Shown here in pieces: positions 6,915 to 14,788 of a stretch of 15,992 bases of DNA; within the stretch, counting starts at the first letter, position 1; each line of letters starts with the position of its first letter. The position numbers were made by a program, and so were the translations under genes. Source of the stretch: JALZBN01 sp035525375. GTDB taxonomy: Bacteria > Actinomycetota > Acidimicrobiia > Acidimicrobiales > AC-14. Below the pieces are notes generated by a model. That model worked only from the letters and a program-made list of their open reading frames with translations, did not search any database and was not told the DNA's origin. Location: positions 1-15,992 of the forward strand of contig DATLEI010000043.1 of the NCBI GenBank assembly GCA_035525375.1, in the 5' to 3' direction.

Positions 6915-7306
6915 ACCACCTCAGTCGTCGCAAAAAGGGCGGCCACGGCGAGGCCGGCCAGCACGACGTTGCGAATGATGTCGACGCGCGAGATCGGTGT
7001 GCGGCGCGCCGCGCCGAAGCAGTTGCACGGCGCGGTCACGCCCGAGGCGATCGCTCGCACGAGGACTGCCGTGAACCCGGCAAGGAGAACGAGCGCAGCC
7101 CCGCCGCCGGCCCTCGGTACGACAATGAGCGTTACCGACAAGGCGAGCTCAACCACCGGCACTATTCGCGCCAGCATGCGTGCCGCCGGTAAGTGCAGGG
7201 CAGCGAACCCCGCATCGGTCTCGCCGGGCCGAGCCAGTTTCACCACCGCGGCGCGCACGAACACCGCCGCCAGCACCAAGGCGCACACATAGCCAAATCC
7301 GCCCAC
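6911..7306 (-). CDS. MauE/DoxX-like four-helix membrane protein
   Basis: A 131-residue membrane protein with four predicted helices (about 6-25, 46-63, 68-88 and 110-127). The first helix ends in FVRAAVVKLARPG, and the loop between helices 3 and 4 holds APCNCFG with Cys94 and Cys96; both are typical of the MauE branch of the DoxX-like family. MauE proteins are linked to disulfide formation or electron transfer during protein maturation. No thioredoxin-like partner is visible here, so its role is open. The start is GTG at 7306. A CACACT box 6 bases before it could serve a leaderless start, and GAGG sits too close to the GTG for a normal ribosome binding site. It is divergent from the thiC unit and convergent with the amidase, sharing CTAG at the stops. 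Confidence 0.8.
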   Translation of the reverse strand: MGGFGYVCALVLAAVFVRAAVVKLARPGETDAGFAALHLPAARMLARIVPVVELALSVTLIVVPRAGGGAALVLLAGFTAVLVRAIASGVTAPCNCFGAARRTPISRVDIIRNVVLAGLAVAALFATTEVV

Positions 7307-7332
7307 AACCTCAGTGTGCCAAGCTTGGCGAG

Positions 7333-7421
7333 CACGGGAGCTTCGGCGAGGGCCGGGCTGAGAGGGCGGGCACCCGCCGACCGTCAGACCAGCTGGGTAA
7401 TGCCGGCGAAGGGAGAGCGTG
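7333..7421 (+). ncRNA. TPP (thiamine pyrophosphate) riboswitch of thiC
   Basis: The conserved aptamer core is present: CGGGAGC (7335-7341), the pyrimidine-sensing GCTGAGA (7357-7363), an optional hairpin GGCGGGCACCCGCC (7365-7378), then the CAGACCAGCTGGGTAATGCC segment followed by GGCGAAGGGA (ends 7414). CACG (7333-7336) can pair with CGTG (7418-7421) as the closing P1 stem. The AAGGGAG at 7409-7415 is part of the aptamer and also the only ribosome binding site for thiC, 7 bases before the ATG. When TPP binds, this site should be held in structure and thiC translation lowered. The family and its logic are well known; direct sequestration is inferred from the overlap. Confidence 0.93.
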
Positions 7422-7422
7422 A

Positions 7423-9032
<1,610 letters not shown>

Positions 9033-9036
<4 letters not shown>

Positions 9037-9860
9037 AACTCGGGTTGGACGTCTCGCAGCACCAGCTGACGTGGCCGCAACTGCTCGAGCGGGTTCGATT
9101 CGCAGAGGACGCGGGCTTCGACGGCGTGTGGCTGTTCGACCATTTCAAGGCCCTCTACGGCGATCCCACCGGCCCATGCATGGAGGCGTGGACGCTGATG
9201 GCCGCGCTCGCTGCCGCCACCGAACGCATCCGGTTCGGCGCGCTCGTGACCGGTGTGACCTACCGCCACCCGTCGATCCTGGCGGCGGAAGCGGTCACCG
9301 TCGACCATGTGTCGAGCGGCCGGCTCGAGATCGGCATCGGCGCAGCCTGGTTCGACGGCGAGCACCGGGAGCTCGGTATCGACTTCCCGGCCGCGCCGGA
9401 GCGTGCCCATCGCCTGGAAGAGGCAATTCAGGTCATGAAGGCGTTGATGACGACGGACGGCGCGAACTTCGACGGGCGCTATTACCAACTCGACGACGCG
9501 ACCTACCGGCCCCGGCCGGTCCAGCAGCCCCATCCGCCAATTTGGGTCGGCGCCGGCGGAGAACGGCTCACCATTCCGATCGCGGCGCGCCATGCCGACG
9601 TCTGGCATGGCTTTGGGTCGGTGGACACGCTGATCCGCAAGTCGGCCATCGTCGACGAGCACGCTGCACTCGCCGGTCGAGATCCCAGCGAGATCGCCCG
9701 GTCCACGAACCTCTCGCTGTCCGAGCCCATCAATGAGGTTCGCGATACAGCGTTGGCCGTTCAAGACGCGGGCTTTTCCTACCTGATCGCCAGCTGGCCC
9801 GCAGACGGCCAGCCGCGTGTCGAGGAGTTCCTCGGCAAGGTCGCGCCGGAGCTGTCCTGA
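9033..9860 (+). CDS. Luciferase-like (LLM class) F420-dependent oxidoreductase
   Basis: A 275-residue member of the luciferase-like monooxygenase superfamily, TIM-barrel type; the closest style is the F420-dependent oxidoreductases of actinobacteria. Seen: the N-terminal strand VKLGLDVSQ, helix LLERVRFAEDAGFDGVWLFDHF, TERIRFGALVTGVTYRHPSILA, a DHVSSGRLEIGIGAAWF segment typical of these enzymes, and PHPPIWVGAGGE with a Gly-rich turn that binds the cofactor phosphate in the family. The GTG at 9033 overlaps the thiC stop (GTGA), so translation is probably coupled to thiC and it falls under the riboswitch. Substrate unknown. F420 rather than FMN use is inferred from family resemblance and likely lineage. 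Confidence 0.88.
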
Positions 9861-9869
9861 GCGCGAAGC

Positions 9870-9890
9870 CGCCGGCAAGCACCGCCGGCG
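9870..9890. other. Small hairpin between oxidoreductase and hydrolase genes
   Basis: CGCCGGC, a 7-base loop, then GCCGGCG form a perfect 7-bp stem inside the 41-base gap. No T tract follows, so it is not a classical terminator. It might stabilise or partly separate the messages; the role is not shown. Confidence 0.3.
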
Positions 9891-9901
9891 ATCAGATCGG
9901 C

Positions 9902-10810
9902 GTGGGCGTCATCCAACTCGACACCCTCCTCGGGGGTTGGGAACGGGTCACAGCCGGTTATCTCATCGAGGGCCCGGATCCGGTGCTCGTCGAGACCGGC
10001 AGTCAGTCGTCCGTCCCATCGCTGCTCAAAGCGCTGGAAGCACACAATCTTGGAGCCGCCGACCTGGCCGCGGTCGTCGTCACCCATATCCATCTCGACC
10101 ATGCCGGCGGCGTCGGCGACGTGGCCAAGGCGTTCCCGAAGGCGACGGTGTACGTCCACGAGAAGGGGGCGCGCCACCTCGCCGATCCCAGTCGCTTGGT
10201 GGCTTCCGCCGGGCTCGTCTACGGCGATCTCCTCGACAGCCTCTACGGCCGCCTGGAACCGACGCCGGCCGATCGCATCAAGGTGCTCGCCGACGGCGAG
10301 GAGATCCAGGTGAGTCCGACGCGCCACCTCACGGCCGTCGACTCCCCCGGCCACGCCAAGCACCACCTCGGGCTCCACGACTCCGAGAGCGGGATCCTGT
10401 TCGTGGGCGACGCGGTCGGGGTGCGGCTCCCCGACGTCGGTGTGCTCCGGCCCGCGACCCCGCCGCCAGACTTCGACCTCGAGCTTGCGGTGTCGTCGCT
10501 GCACCGCTTCGCTGAACGACGGCCCCAGGCACTCGCCCTCGCCCACTACGGCCTGATGCCCGGCGCGCCCTCGGATGACCTGGCCGAAGCCGAGGAGATT
10601 CTCCGCAGTTGGGCATCGGTTGCTGAGGCCGCCTGGCAGCGAGACGGCGACGTCGAGCGCGCCCTCGCCCACGCGTTCGGCAACGACATGGCAGGAGTCG
10701 ACGACGAGTCTCGGAGCCGCATGGAGACGCTCAACGGCATCCACGCCAACGCCGACGGCCTCAAGCGCTGGCTATCGACTCGCGCCGACTCGACCGACGC
10801 CAGCATCTGA
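9902..10810 (+). CDS. Metallo-beta-lactamase-fold hydrolase
   Basis: A 302-residue metallo-beta-lactamase superfamily protein. The two-metal site is complete: THIHLDH (His62, His64, Asp66, His67), His151 in SPGHAKHH, Asp170 in FVGDAVG and His215 in LAHYG. A C-terminal helical part (about 222-302) follows the fold. No signal peptide, so it should be cytoplasmic. The GTG at 9902 is the only standard start just before the first strand (GVIQLDTLLGG). It lies 41 bases after the oxidoreductase gene on the same strand, so it may belong to the thiC unit. The fold hydrolyses many thioesters, esters and lactones; the substrate cannot be named from sequence. Confidence 0.9.
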   Translation: MGVIQLDTLLGGWERVTAGYLIEGPDPVLVETGSQSSVPSLLKALEAHNLGAADLAAVVVTHIHLDHAGGVGDVAKAFPKATVYVHEKGARHLADPSRLVASAGLVYGDLLDSLYGRLEPTPADRIKVLADGEEIQVSPTRHLTAVDSPGHAKHHLGLHDSESGILFVGDAVGVRLPDVGVLRPATPPPDFDLELAVSSLHRFAERRPQALALAHYGLMPGAPSDDLAEAEEILRSWASVAEAAWQRDGDVERALAHAFGNDMAGVDDESRSRMETLNGIHANADGLKRWLSTRADSTDASI

Positions 10811-10821
10811 TCGACCAGCGG

Positions 10822-10827
10822 TAGCCT
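10822..10827 (+). promoter_or_regulatory. Candidate -10 box for the L,D-transpeptidase gene (leaderless start)
   Basis: TAGCCT lies 6 bases before the GTG at 10834 in the 23-base gap after the hydrolase gene, with no Shine-Dalgarno. The spacing favours the GTG at 10834 over the in-frame TTG at 10828, which abuts the box. Confidence 0.4.
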
Positions 10828-10833
10828 TTGTCT

Positions 10834-11589
10834 GTGCGTCAACGCCTGGCCGTGCTACTGGCCGCAGGCTTCGTCATAGCAGGGTGTGGCTCCGGCGGTT
10901 CCGACTCTCGGCGCACCTCGCCTACCACGGCGCGCCCCCCGGAAGCGGTGACGACGACCACCATCGCGCCGCGAACCAACGTCGTGGCCCAGGCCAAGAT
11001 CCCGGCTGTCCCCATATTCGACGCTCCCGACCAGCCCGCGCCGGCGCGCACGATGGAGAATCCGGGGCCGGGCGGCGACCCCCTCGTCTTCCTCGTGAAG
11101 GAGCAGCAGCCCGATTGGCTCAACGTCTATCTGCCCGTGCGCCCGAACGGGTCTACCGGCTGGGTGCATTCCGCCGACGTCGACCTTGCCACCCACGATT
11201 TCCGGATCCTCGTCGAGATCGGGGCCCACCAGATCACCGTGTGGAAGGGCGAGGAGGTCTTCGACCAGGAGCCGATCGGCGTCGGCACCACCGACACCCC
11301 CACGCCCGGCGGGCTGTACTACACCGCCCAGCTGAAACAACCCGTCGACAAGCGAGGCCAGCCCATAGCCAACGGGCCCTATGGGCCCTACGCTTACGGT
11401 CTGTCCGGGTTCTCCGACGTCCTCGTCGACTTCGCCGGCGGCGACGGCATGATCGGGATCCACGGCACCAACGACCCCTCCAGCATCGGACGAGACTCCA
11501 GCCATGGCTGCATCAGAATGAGCAACGAAGGCATCACCAAGCTGGCCGAGAGCCTGCCCCTCGGCGTGCCGGTCGAGATCCAGCCGTGA
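10834..11589 (+). CDS. Lipoprotein L,D-transpeptidase (YkuD/ErfK family)
   Basis: Forms 3-3 peptide cross-links in peptidoglycan, or attaches proteins to it, on the outer face of the membrane. The 251 residues have a lipoprotein signal with the lipobox VIAGC (Cys18), then a Ser/Thr/Pro-rich linker. A small SH3-like domain follows (about 45-118, ending in GWVHSADV), then the YkuD catalytic domain (about 123-250). Catalytic motif: HGTND (His210), then SHGCIRM with His224 and nucleophile Cys226. GTG at 10834 gives the natural signal (RQRLAVLLAAGF); TTG at 10828 would add two residues. The stop overlaps the next gene's GTG (GTGA at 11586-11589), so the two are probably made together. Confidence 0.95.
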   Translation: MRQRLAVLLAAGFVIAGCGSGGSDSRRTSPTTARPPEAVTTTTIAPRTNVVAQAKIPAVPIFDAPDQPAPARTMENPGPGGDPLVFLVKEQQPDWLNVYLPVRPNGSTGWVHSADVDLATHDFRILVEIGAHQITVWKGEEVFDQEPIGVGTTDTPTPGGLYYTAQLKQPVDKRGQPIANGPYGPYAYGLSGFSDVLVDFAGGDGMIGIHGTNDPSSIGRDSSHGCIRMSNEGITKLAESLPLGVPVEIQP

Positions 11590-12701
11590 GCCGGCGCGCA
11601 ACGTTGACGGTGGCCGTGCTGGCCGCCCTGCTCGTGGTCGGCGGTACGGGTGTGCTGATCGCCAGACAAGCGGACGACAAGCCCGCGCCGGCCGCGGTGG
11701 TGACAATGCTCCCCGGACCCCAGCCGGACCCCCTGGTGATCCAGGTCGAGACGACCGAGGCGCGGGTCGTGGCAGAGGCACCGGCAACGACCGCAGCGCC
11801 GGCGACAGCTGCGCCGGCCGCGCCTGCCGCGACGGTCGCGCCGGAACCCGACTCCGGGCCGGTCACACCCCGTAACGACACCGGCTCGGTCTACGCTGCA
11901 CTCGGCACGTGGGTCGACGTCTTCGACTGGGACCCCGACCACACCAACGGGAGCCCCCGGATCACACCGTCCGCCGTGGATCGCATGGCTGCCGTCGGCG
12001 TCAAGACGCTGTACATCCAGGCCGCCCGTCCTGAGGACGAAGCGTCACCCGGTGACCTCGTTCACCCCGAGATCCTGTCGTCCTTCATCCAGCGAGCCCA
12101 TGCCAACGGGATCGCCGTGGTGGGCTGGTACCTCCCCCACCTCTCCGACATCGCCGACGACATGCGGCACCTGCAGGCCATGATCGACTTTGCGCCGGGT
12201 GGGCAGCGGTTCGAGTCCATCAGCCTCGATATCGAGTGGCGCAACAGCGTGCCCGATCATGACGAACGGTCAGCCCGCCTGGTCGACCTGTCACAGCGCT
12301 TGCGGGCCGCGGCGAGCGGTGGAGGCATGTCGGTCAGTGCCACGGTGATGCCGCCCGTCGTGACTGACGTGATCAACCCTGCGTTCTGGCCCCGCTTCCC
12401 CTGGAACTCGATTGCCTCCCTCTACGACGTGTGGCTTCCCATGAGCTACTGGACGAACCGCAGCGACGACTCCCCCTACCGCGATGCACATCGCTACACG
12501 TCGGAGAACATCAGCCTCCTGCGCGCCAACCTCGGCGACCCCGGCGCGCCGGTGCACCCCATCGGTGGCATCGGTGACAAGGCGACCCTGGAGGACTACC
12601 AAGGCTTCATGGCCGCATCCAGCGAACAGGGCGCGATCGGTGTCTCGATCTACGACTTCGGCACCACCGCAGCCGACGCCTGGCCCATCCTCCGGGGCTA
12701 G
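11586..12701 (+). CDS. Membrane-anchored TIM-barrel, glycoside-hydrolase-like protein
   Basis: The 371 residues have an N-terminal membrane anchor (about 5-26, LTVAVLAALLVVGGTGVLIA) and an Ala/Pro/Thr-rich outer linker (about 32-98). A single (beta/alpha)-barrel-like domain follows (about 105-371), starting GTWVDVFDWDPDH. Barrel strands seen: VKTLYIQAA, AVVGWYLPH, FESISLDIEW, SVSATVMPP, YDVWLPMSYW, VHPIGGIG and IGVSIYDFG. Asp215 and Glu217 in LDIEW sit where acidic residues act in related barrels. The pattern resembles uncharacterised glycosyl-hydrolase-like families, but I cannot assign one. It is coupled to the L,D-transpeptidase by a 4-base overlap, which suggests a joint job at the cell wall. 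Substrate and activity are unknown. Confidence 0.85.
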   Translation: MSRRATLTVAVLAALLVVGGTGVLIARQADDKPAPAAVVTMLPGPQPDPLVIQVETTEARVVAEAPATTAAPATAAPAAPAATVAPEPDSGPVTPRNDTGSVYAALGTWVDVFDWDPDHTNGSPRITPSAVDRMAAVGVKTLYIQAARPEDEASPGDLVHPEILSSFIQRAHANGIAVVGWYLPHLSDIADDMRHLQAMIDFAPGGQRFESISLDIEWRNSVPDHDERSARLVDLSQRLRAAASGGGMSVSATVMPPVVTDVINPAFWPRFPWNSIASLYDVWLPMSYWTNRSDDSPYRDAHRYTSENISLLRANLGDPGAPVHPIGGIGDKATLEDYQGFMAASSEQGAIGVSIYDFGTTAADAWPILRG

Positions 12702-12715
12702 CCCTGCGGGGCTAG
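12698..12715. terminator. Hairpin joining two convergent stop codons (possible bidirectional terminator)
   Basis: CTAGCCC and GGGCTAG form a perfect 7-bp stem with a TGCG loop. The left arm holds the TAG stop of the barrel-protein gene; the right arm holds the TAG stop of murA read on the other strand. No T tract flanks it, so strength as an intrinsic terminator is uncertain. Confidence 0.4.
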
Positions 12716-14019
12716 GCGCCCTGGGGGCTGATGCGCAGGCCGAGTTCCCTGAACTTCTCCAGCGGCCGGTCGTAGCCACGCTCCAGATGGTGCACGCCGT
12801 GGAGCACTGAGGGGCCCTCGGCGGCCGCTGCCGCGATCACATAGGAAAACGCGCCGCGCACGTCGGGCATCAGCATCTCCGCGCCGTGCAACTTCGACAC
12901 CCCCCGCACCACCGCGGAGTGCTTCCAGCCGCTTTGCTCGAACCGACAGGTTTGACCGACCAGACACTGCTCGAACAGCTCCACCTCTGCGTTCATGGAT
13001 CGCAGCGCGTCGACATAACCAAGGCGATCCTCGAACACGGTCTCGTGCAGCACCGACATCCCCGAGACCCGTGTGAACAGGACCACCAGGGGCGGGTGCC
13101 AGTCGGTCATGAACCCCGGATGGGTGCTCGTCTGCACGGCTGCAGGCAGCAGCTCGCCGGCCTCAGCCGCGATCCCCTTGTCGTCGATCTCGAAGCGAGC
13201 GCCCATGCGCTGCAACGTCGAGATGGCGGTCACGAGCCGGTCCTGGGCGCACCCGACGATGCGCACCTTGCCACCTGTCGCTAGTCCGGCGGCGAGGTAG
13301 GAGAAGGCCTCGATACGGTCACCACCAAGGCGTTGACGTGCACCCGAAAGGCGGGGGACGCCCTCGATGATGAAGACGCGGTCTGGCTGGCGTTCGATCC
13401 GCGCACCCATGCGCTGCAGGAACAGGGCCAACTCGACGACCTCGGGCTCAACGGCGGCGTTCTCCAGGGTGGTGCGACCGTGGGCGACGGCCGCAGTCAT
13501 GAGCACCGTCTCTGTCGCGCCGACGCTGGGGAAGGGAAGCCGGATGTGCGCGCCCCGCAGTTTGGTCGCCCGGGCCTCGAGTCCTTCCGGGGTCAGCTCT
13601 ATCTCCGCGCCGAGCTGGCGGAGAGCGTCGACGTGGTAGTCGAGCGGTCGAGGGCCGATGCGGTCACCGCCGCTCAGGGGCACGAAGGCCTCGCCGAGGC
13701 GGTGAAGGAGAGGACCGACCATCAGGATCGGAACCCGGTTGAGCCCGGTGTAGGACACGTGGATTCGGCTCTCGCCGAGTGATGCCGGGTCAAGGGTCAC
13801 CGCATCGCCGTCGACCTCCACGCCGACGCCGATGGACCGGAGCATCGATGCGGTGATGTCGACGTCGCCGATCGCCGGCGCGTTCCGGATCGTGCTCGGC
13901 TGCTCGGACAGGAGCGACGCCGCCATCAGCTTGGTGACGACGTTCTTCGAACCGCTGATGCGGACCTCGCCCCGGAGGGGCCCGACCGGCTCGATCCCCC
14001 AGGTGGGCATGACCGCCAT
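12712..14019 (-). CDS. murA: UDP-N-acetylglucosamine 1-carboxyvinyltransferase MurA (Asp-type)
   Basis: Transfers enolpyruvate from PEP to UDP-GlcNAc, the first committed step of peptidoglycan synthesis, in the cytoplasm. The 435 residues are a normal length. Seen: RISGSKNVVTK with Lys25, the active-site loop GGDRIGPRPLDYH, and the late ADV/RGAFSYVIAAAAAEG and GYDRPLEKFRELG segments. The loop residue that is Cys in most MurA proteins (Cys115 in E. coli) is Asp119 here, as in mycobacterial and chlamydial enzymes, which predicts insensitivity to fosfomycin. ATG at 14019 has a strong ribosome binding site (GGGAGG at 14028-14033) 8 bases upstream, inside the end of the preceding gene; there are no bases between that gene's stop and this ATG. 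Confidence 0.97.
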   Translation of the reverse strand: MAVMPTWGIEPVGPLRGEVRISGSKNVVTKLMAASLLSEQPSTIRNAPAIGDVDITASMLRSIGVGVEVDGDAVTLDPASLGESRIHVSYTGLNRVPILMVGPLLHRLGEAFVPLSGGDRIGPRPLDYHVDALRQLGAEIELTPEGLEARATKLRGAHIRLPFPSVGATETVLMTAAVAHGRTTLENAAVEPEVVELALFLQRMGARIERQPDRVFIIEGVPRLSGARQRLGGDRIEAFSYLAAGLATGGKVRIVGCAQDRLVTAISTLQRMGARFEIDDKGIAAEAGELLPAAVQTSTHPGFMTDWHPPLVVLFTRVSGMSVLHETVFEDRLGYVDALRSMNAEVELFEQCLVGQTCRFEQSGWKHSAVVRGVSKLHGAEMLMPDVRGAFSYVIAAAAAEGPSVLHGVHHLERGYDRPLEKFRELGLRISPQGA

Positions 14020-14772
14020 CTAGTCATCCTCCCACGAGAGCTTGCCTCCGGAAACACGCGCCGCTGCCAGCACAGGCACCTGGCGCACGCCGGCATCGCC
14101 CTCCCAACGCACGGCTCGTACGAGCGGCGCGTCATAGGAGTCCTCGACCAGCTCGGCCACAAAGACGCCGTCGACCATGCCCAGCCCCCTGGGCCAGATC
14201 TGTACCAGCCATCGGGCGTGGAGGTTGACGACGGCCTTGACCGCGACCTTGTCCATCTCGCCCGCGACCGCGACCTCCTCGATGCTCGGAGCGATCTTCA
14301 CCTGGGCTCCGGAGACCACCCGGCAGCCGAACCGCTCCTTCTCGAGGGTCACGTGCTGGCGGAACAGTGGCAGGGCGCGCTCCCGGAGGGCTGACTGCAG
14401 AAGCCGCTCGTGCTTCTTGTCGAGAAAGGATGAGCTGCGCCACGAACGGTCCCAGCTCATGTTCATTCCCAGTTCGCGTGCCAGGCCGAGCTGCTCGGGC
14501 GCCAGGGCTGCGTCCGCGCCGAGGTACTTCTGCATCGACGAGAACAGTTCCGGCGGCATGCCGAATTGGTGACGCCACAGCCGTAGCGCTTGCAGGCACG
14601 CGCACGGTTCACCGCCCAGAGCCAGGAGAGCGTTCTCGGCGCTGAGGTCGTGATCCTCGAGCACCAACTTGCCTCTCCGCCATGAGACACGGTGCTCCGT
14701 GCCTTCACAGGGGACGAGACCCACTGCCGGTGGGATGTGGTGGTACCAATTCGGGACCCGCGGCAGCGTCAA
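14020..14772 (-). CDS. Conserved-looking hypothetical protein (250 aa) between VWA protein and murA
   Basis: Not recognised. The protein has 250 residues, no signal peptide and no membrane helix, and is probably soluble. The N-terminal part has PNWYHHIPPAVGLVPC and a GGEPCACLQALRLW segment with a CxC pair. The middle is basic and helical (LDKKHERLLQSALRERALPLF). The C-terminal half looks beta-rich with repeated short strands (VKAVVNLHARWLVQIW, GVFVAELVEDSY). The start is TTG at 14772, 16 bases after the stop of the VWA-like gene, with no strong ribosome binding site; the N-terminus reads naturally from there. Codon use matches the neighbours. The tight spacing places it in one operon with the VWA-like gene and murA, so it may work with the VWA protein. 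Confidence 0.8.
   Translation of the reverse strand: MTLPRVPNWYHHIPPAVGLVPCEGTEHRVSWRRGKLVLEDHDLSAENALLALGGEPCACLQALRLWRHQFGMPPELFSSMQKYLGADAALAPEQLGLARELGMNMSWDRSWRSSSFLDKKHERLLQSALRERALPLFRQHVTLEKERFGCRVVSGAQVKIAPSIEEVAVAGEMDKVAVKAVVNLHARWLVQIWPRGLGMVDGVFVAELVEDSYDAPLVRAVRWEGDAGVRQVPVLAAARVSGGKLSWEDD
14028..14033 (-). promoter_or_regulatory. Strong Shine-Dalgarno site of murA
   Basis: GGGAGG on the minus strand, 8 bases before the murA ATG at 14019, lies inside the last codons (Trp-Glu-Asp) of the preceding gene. It decides the ATG at 14019 over the in-frame ATG at 14010, which would be 17 bases away. It is one of only two clear ribosome binding sites found at gene starts here. Confidence 0.7.
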
Positions 14773-14788
14773 CGTCCGTAGCCCACGA

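Noticed and set aside
9779..10744. 321-codon minus-strand frame
   Set aside because: It is opposite the metallo-beta-lactamase-fold gene, whose metal ligands are complete; no family resemblance seen.
11361..11388. Inverted repeat GCCCATAG / CTATGGGC and GGGCCC copies in the L,D-transpeptidase gene
   Set aside because: It encodes the repeated Gly-Pro-Tyr of the catalytic domain; codon constraint explains it and it sits mid-gene.
10575..11585. Upstream half of a 708-codon plus frame leading into the barrel protein
   Set aside because: It runs through the hydrolase and L,D-transpeptidase genes in another frame and is Arg-rich. The true start is GTG at 11586 next to the membrane anchor.
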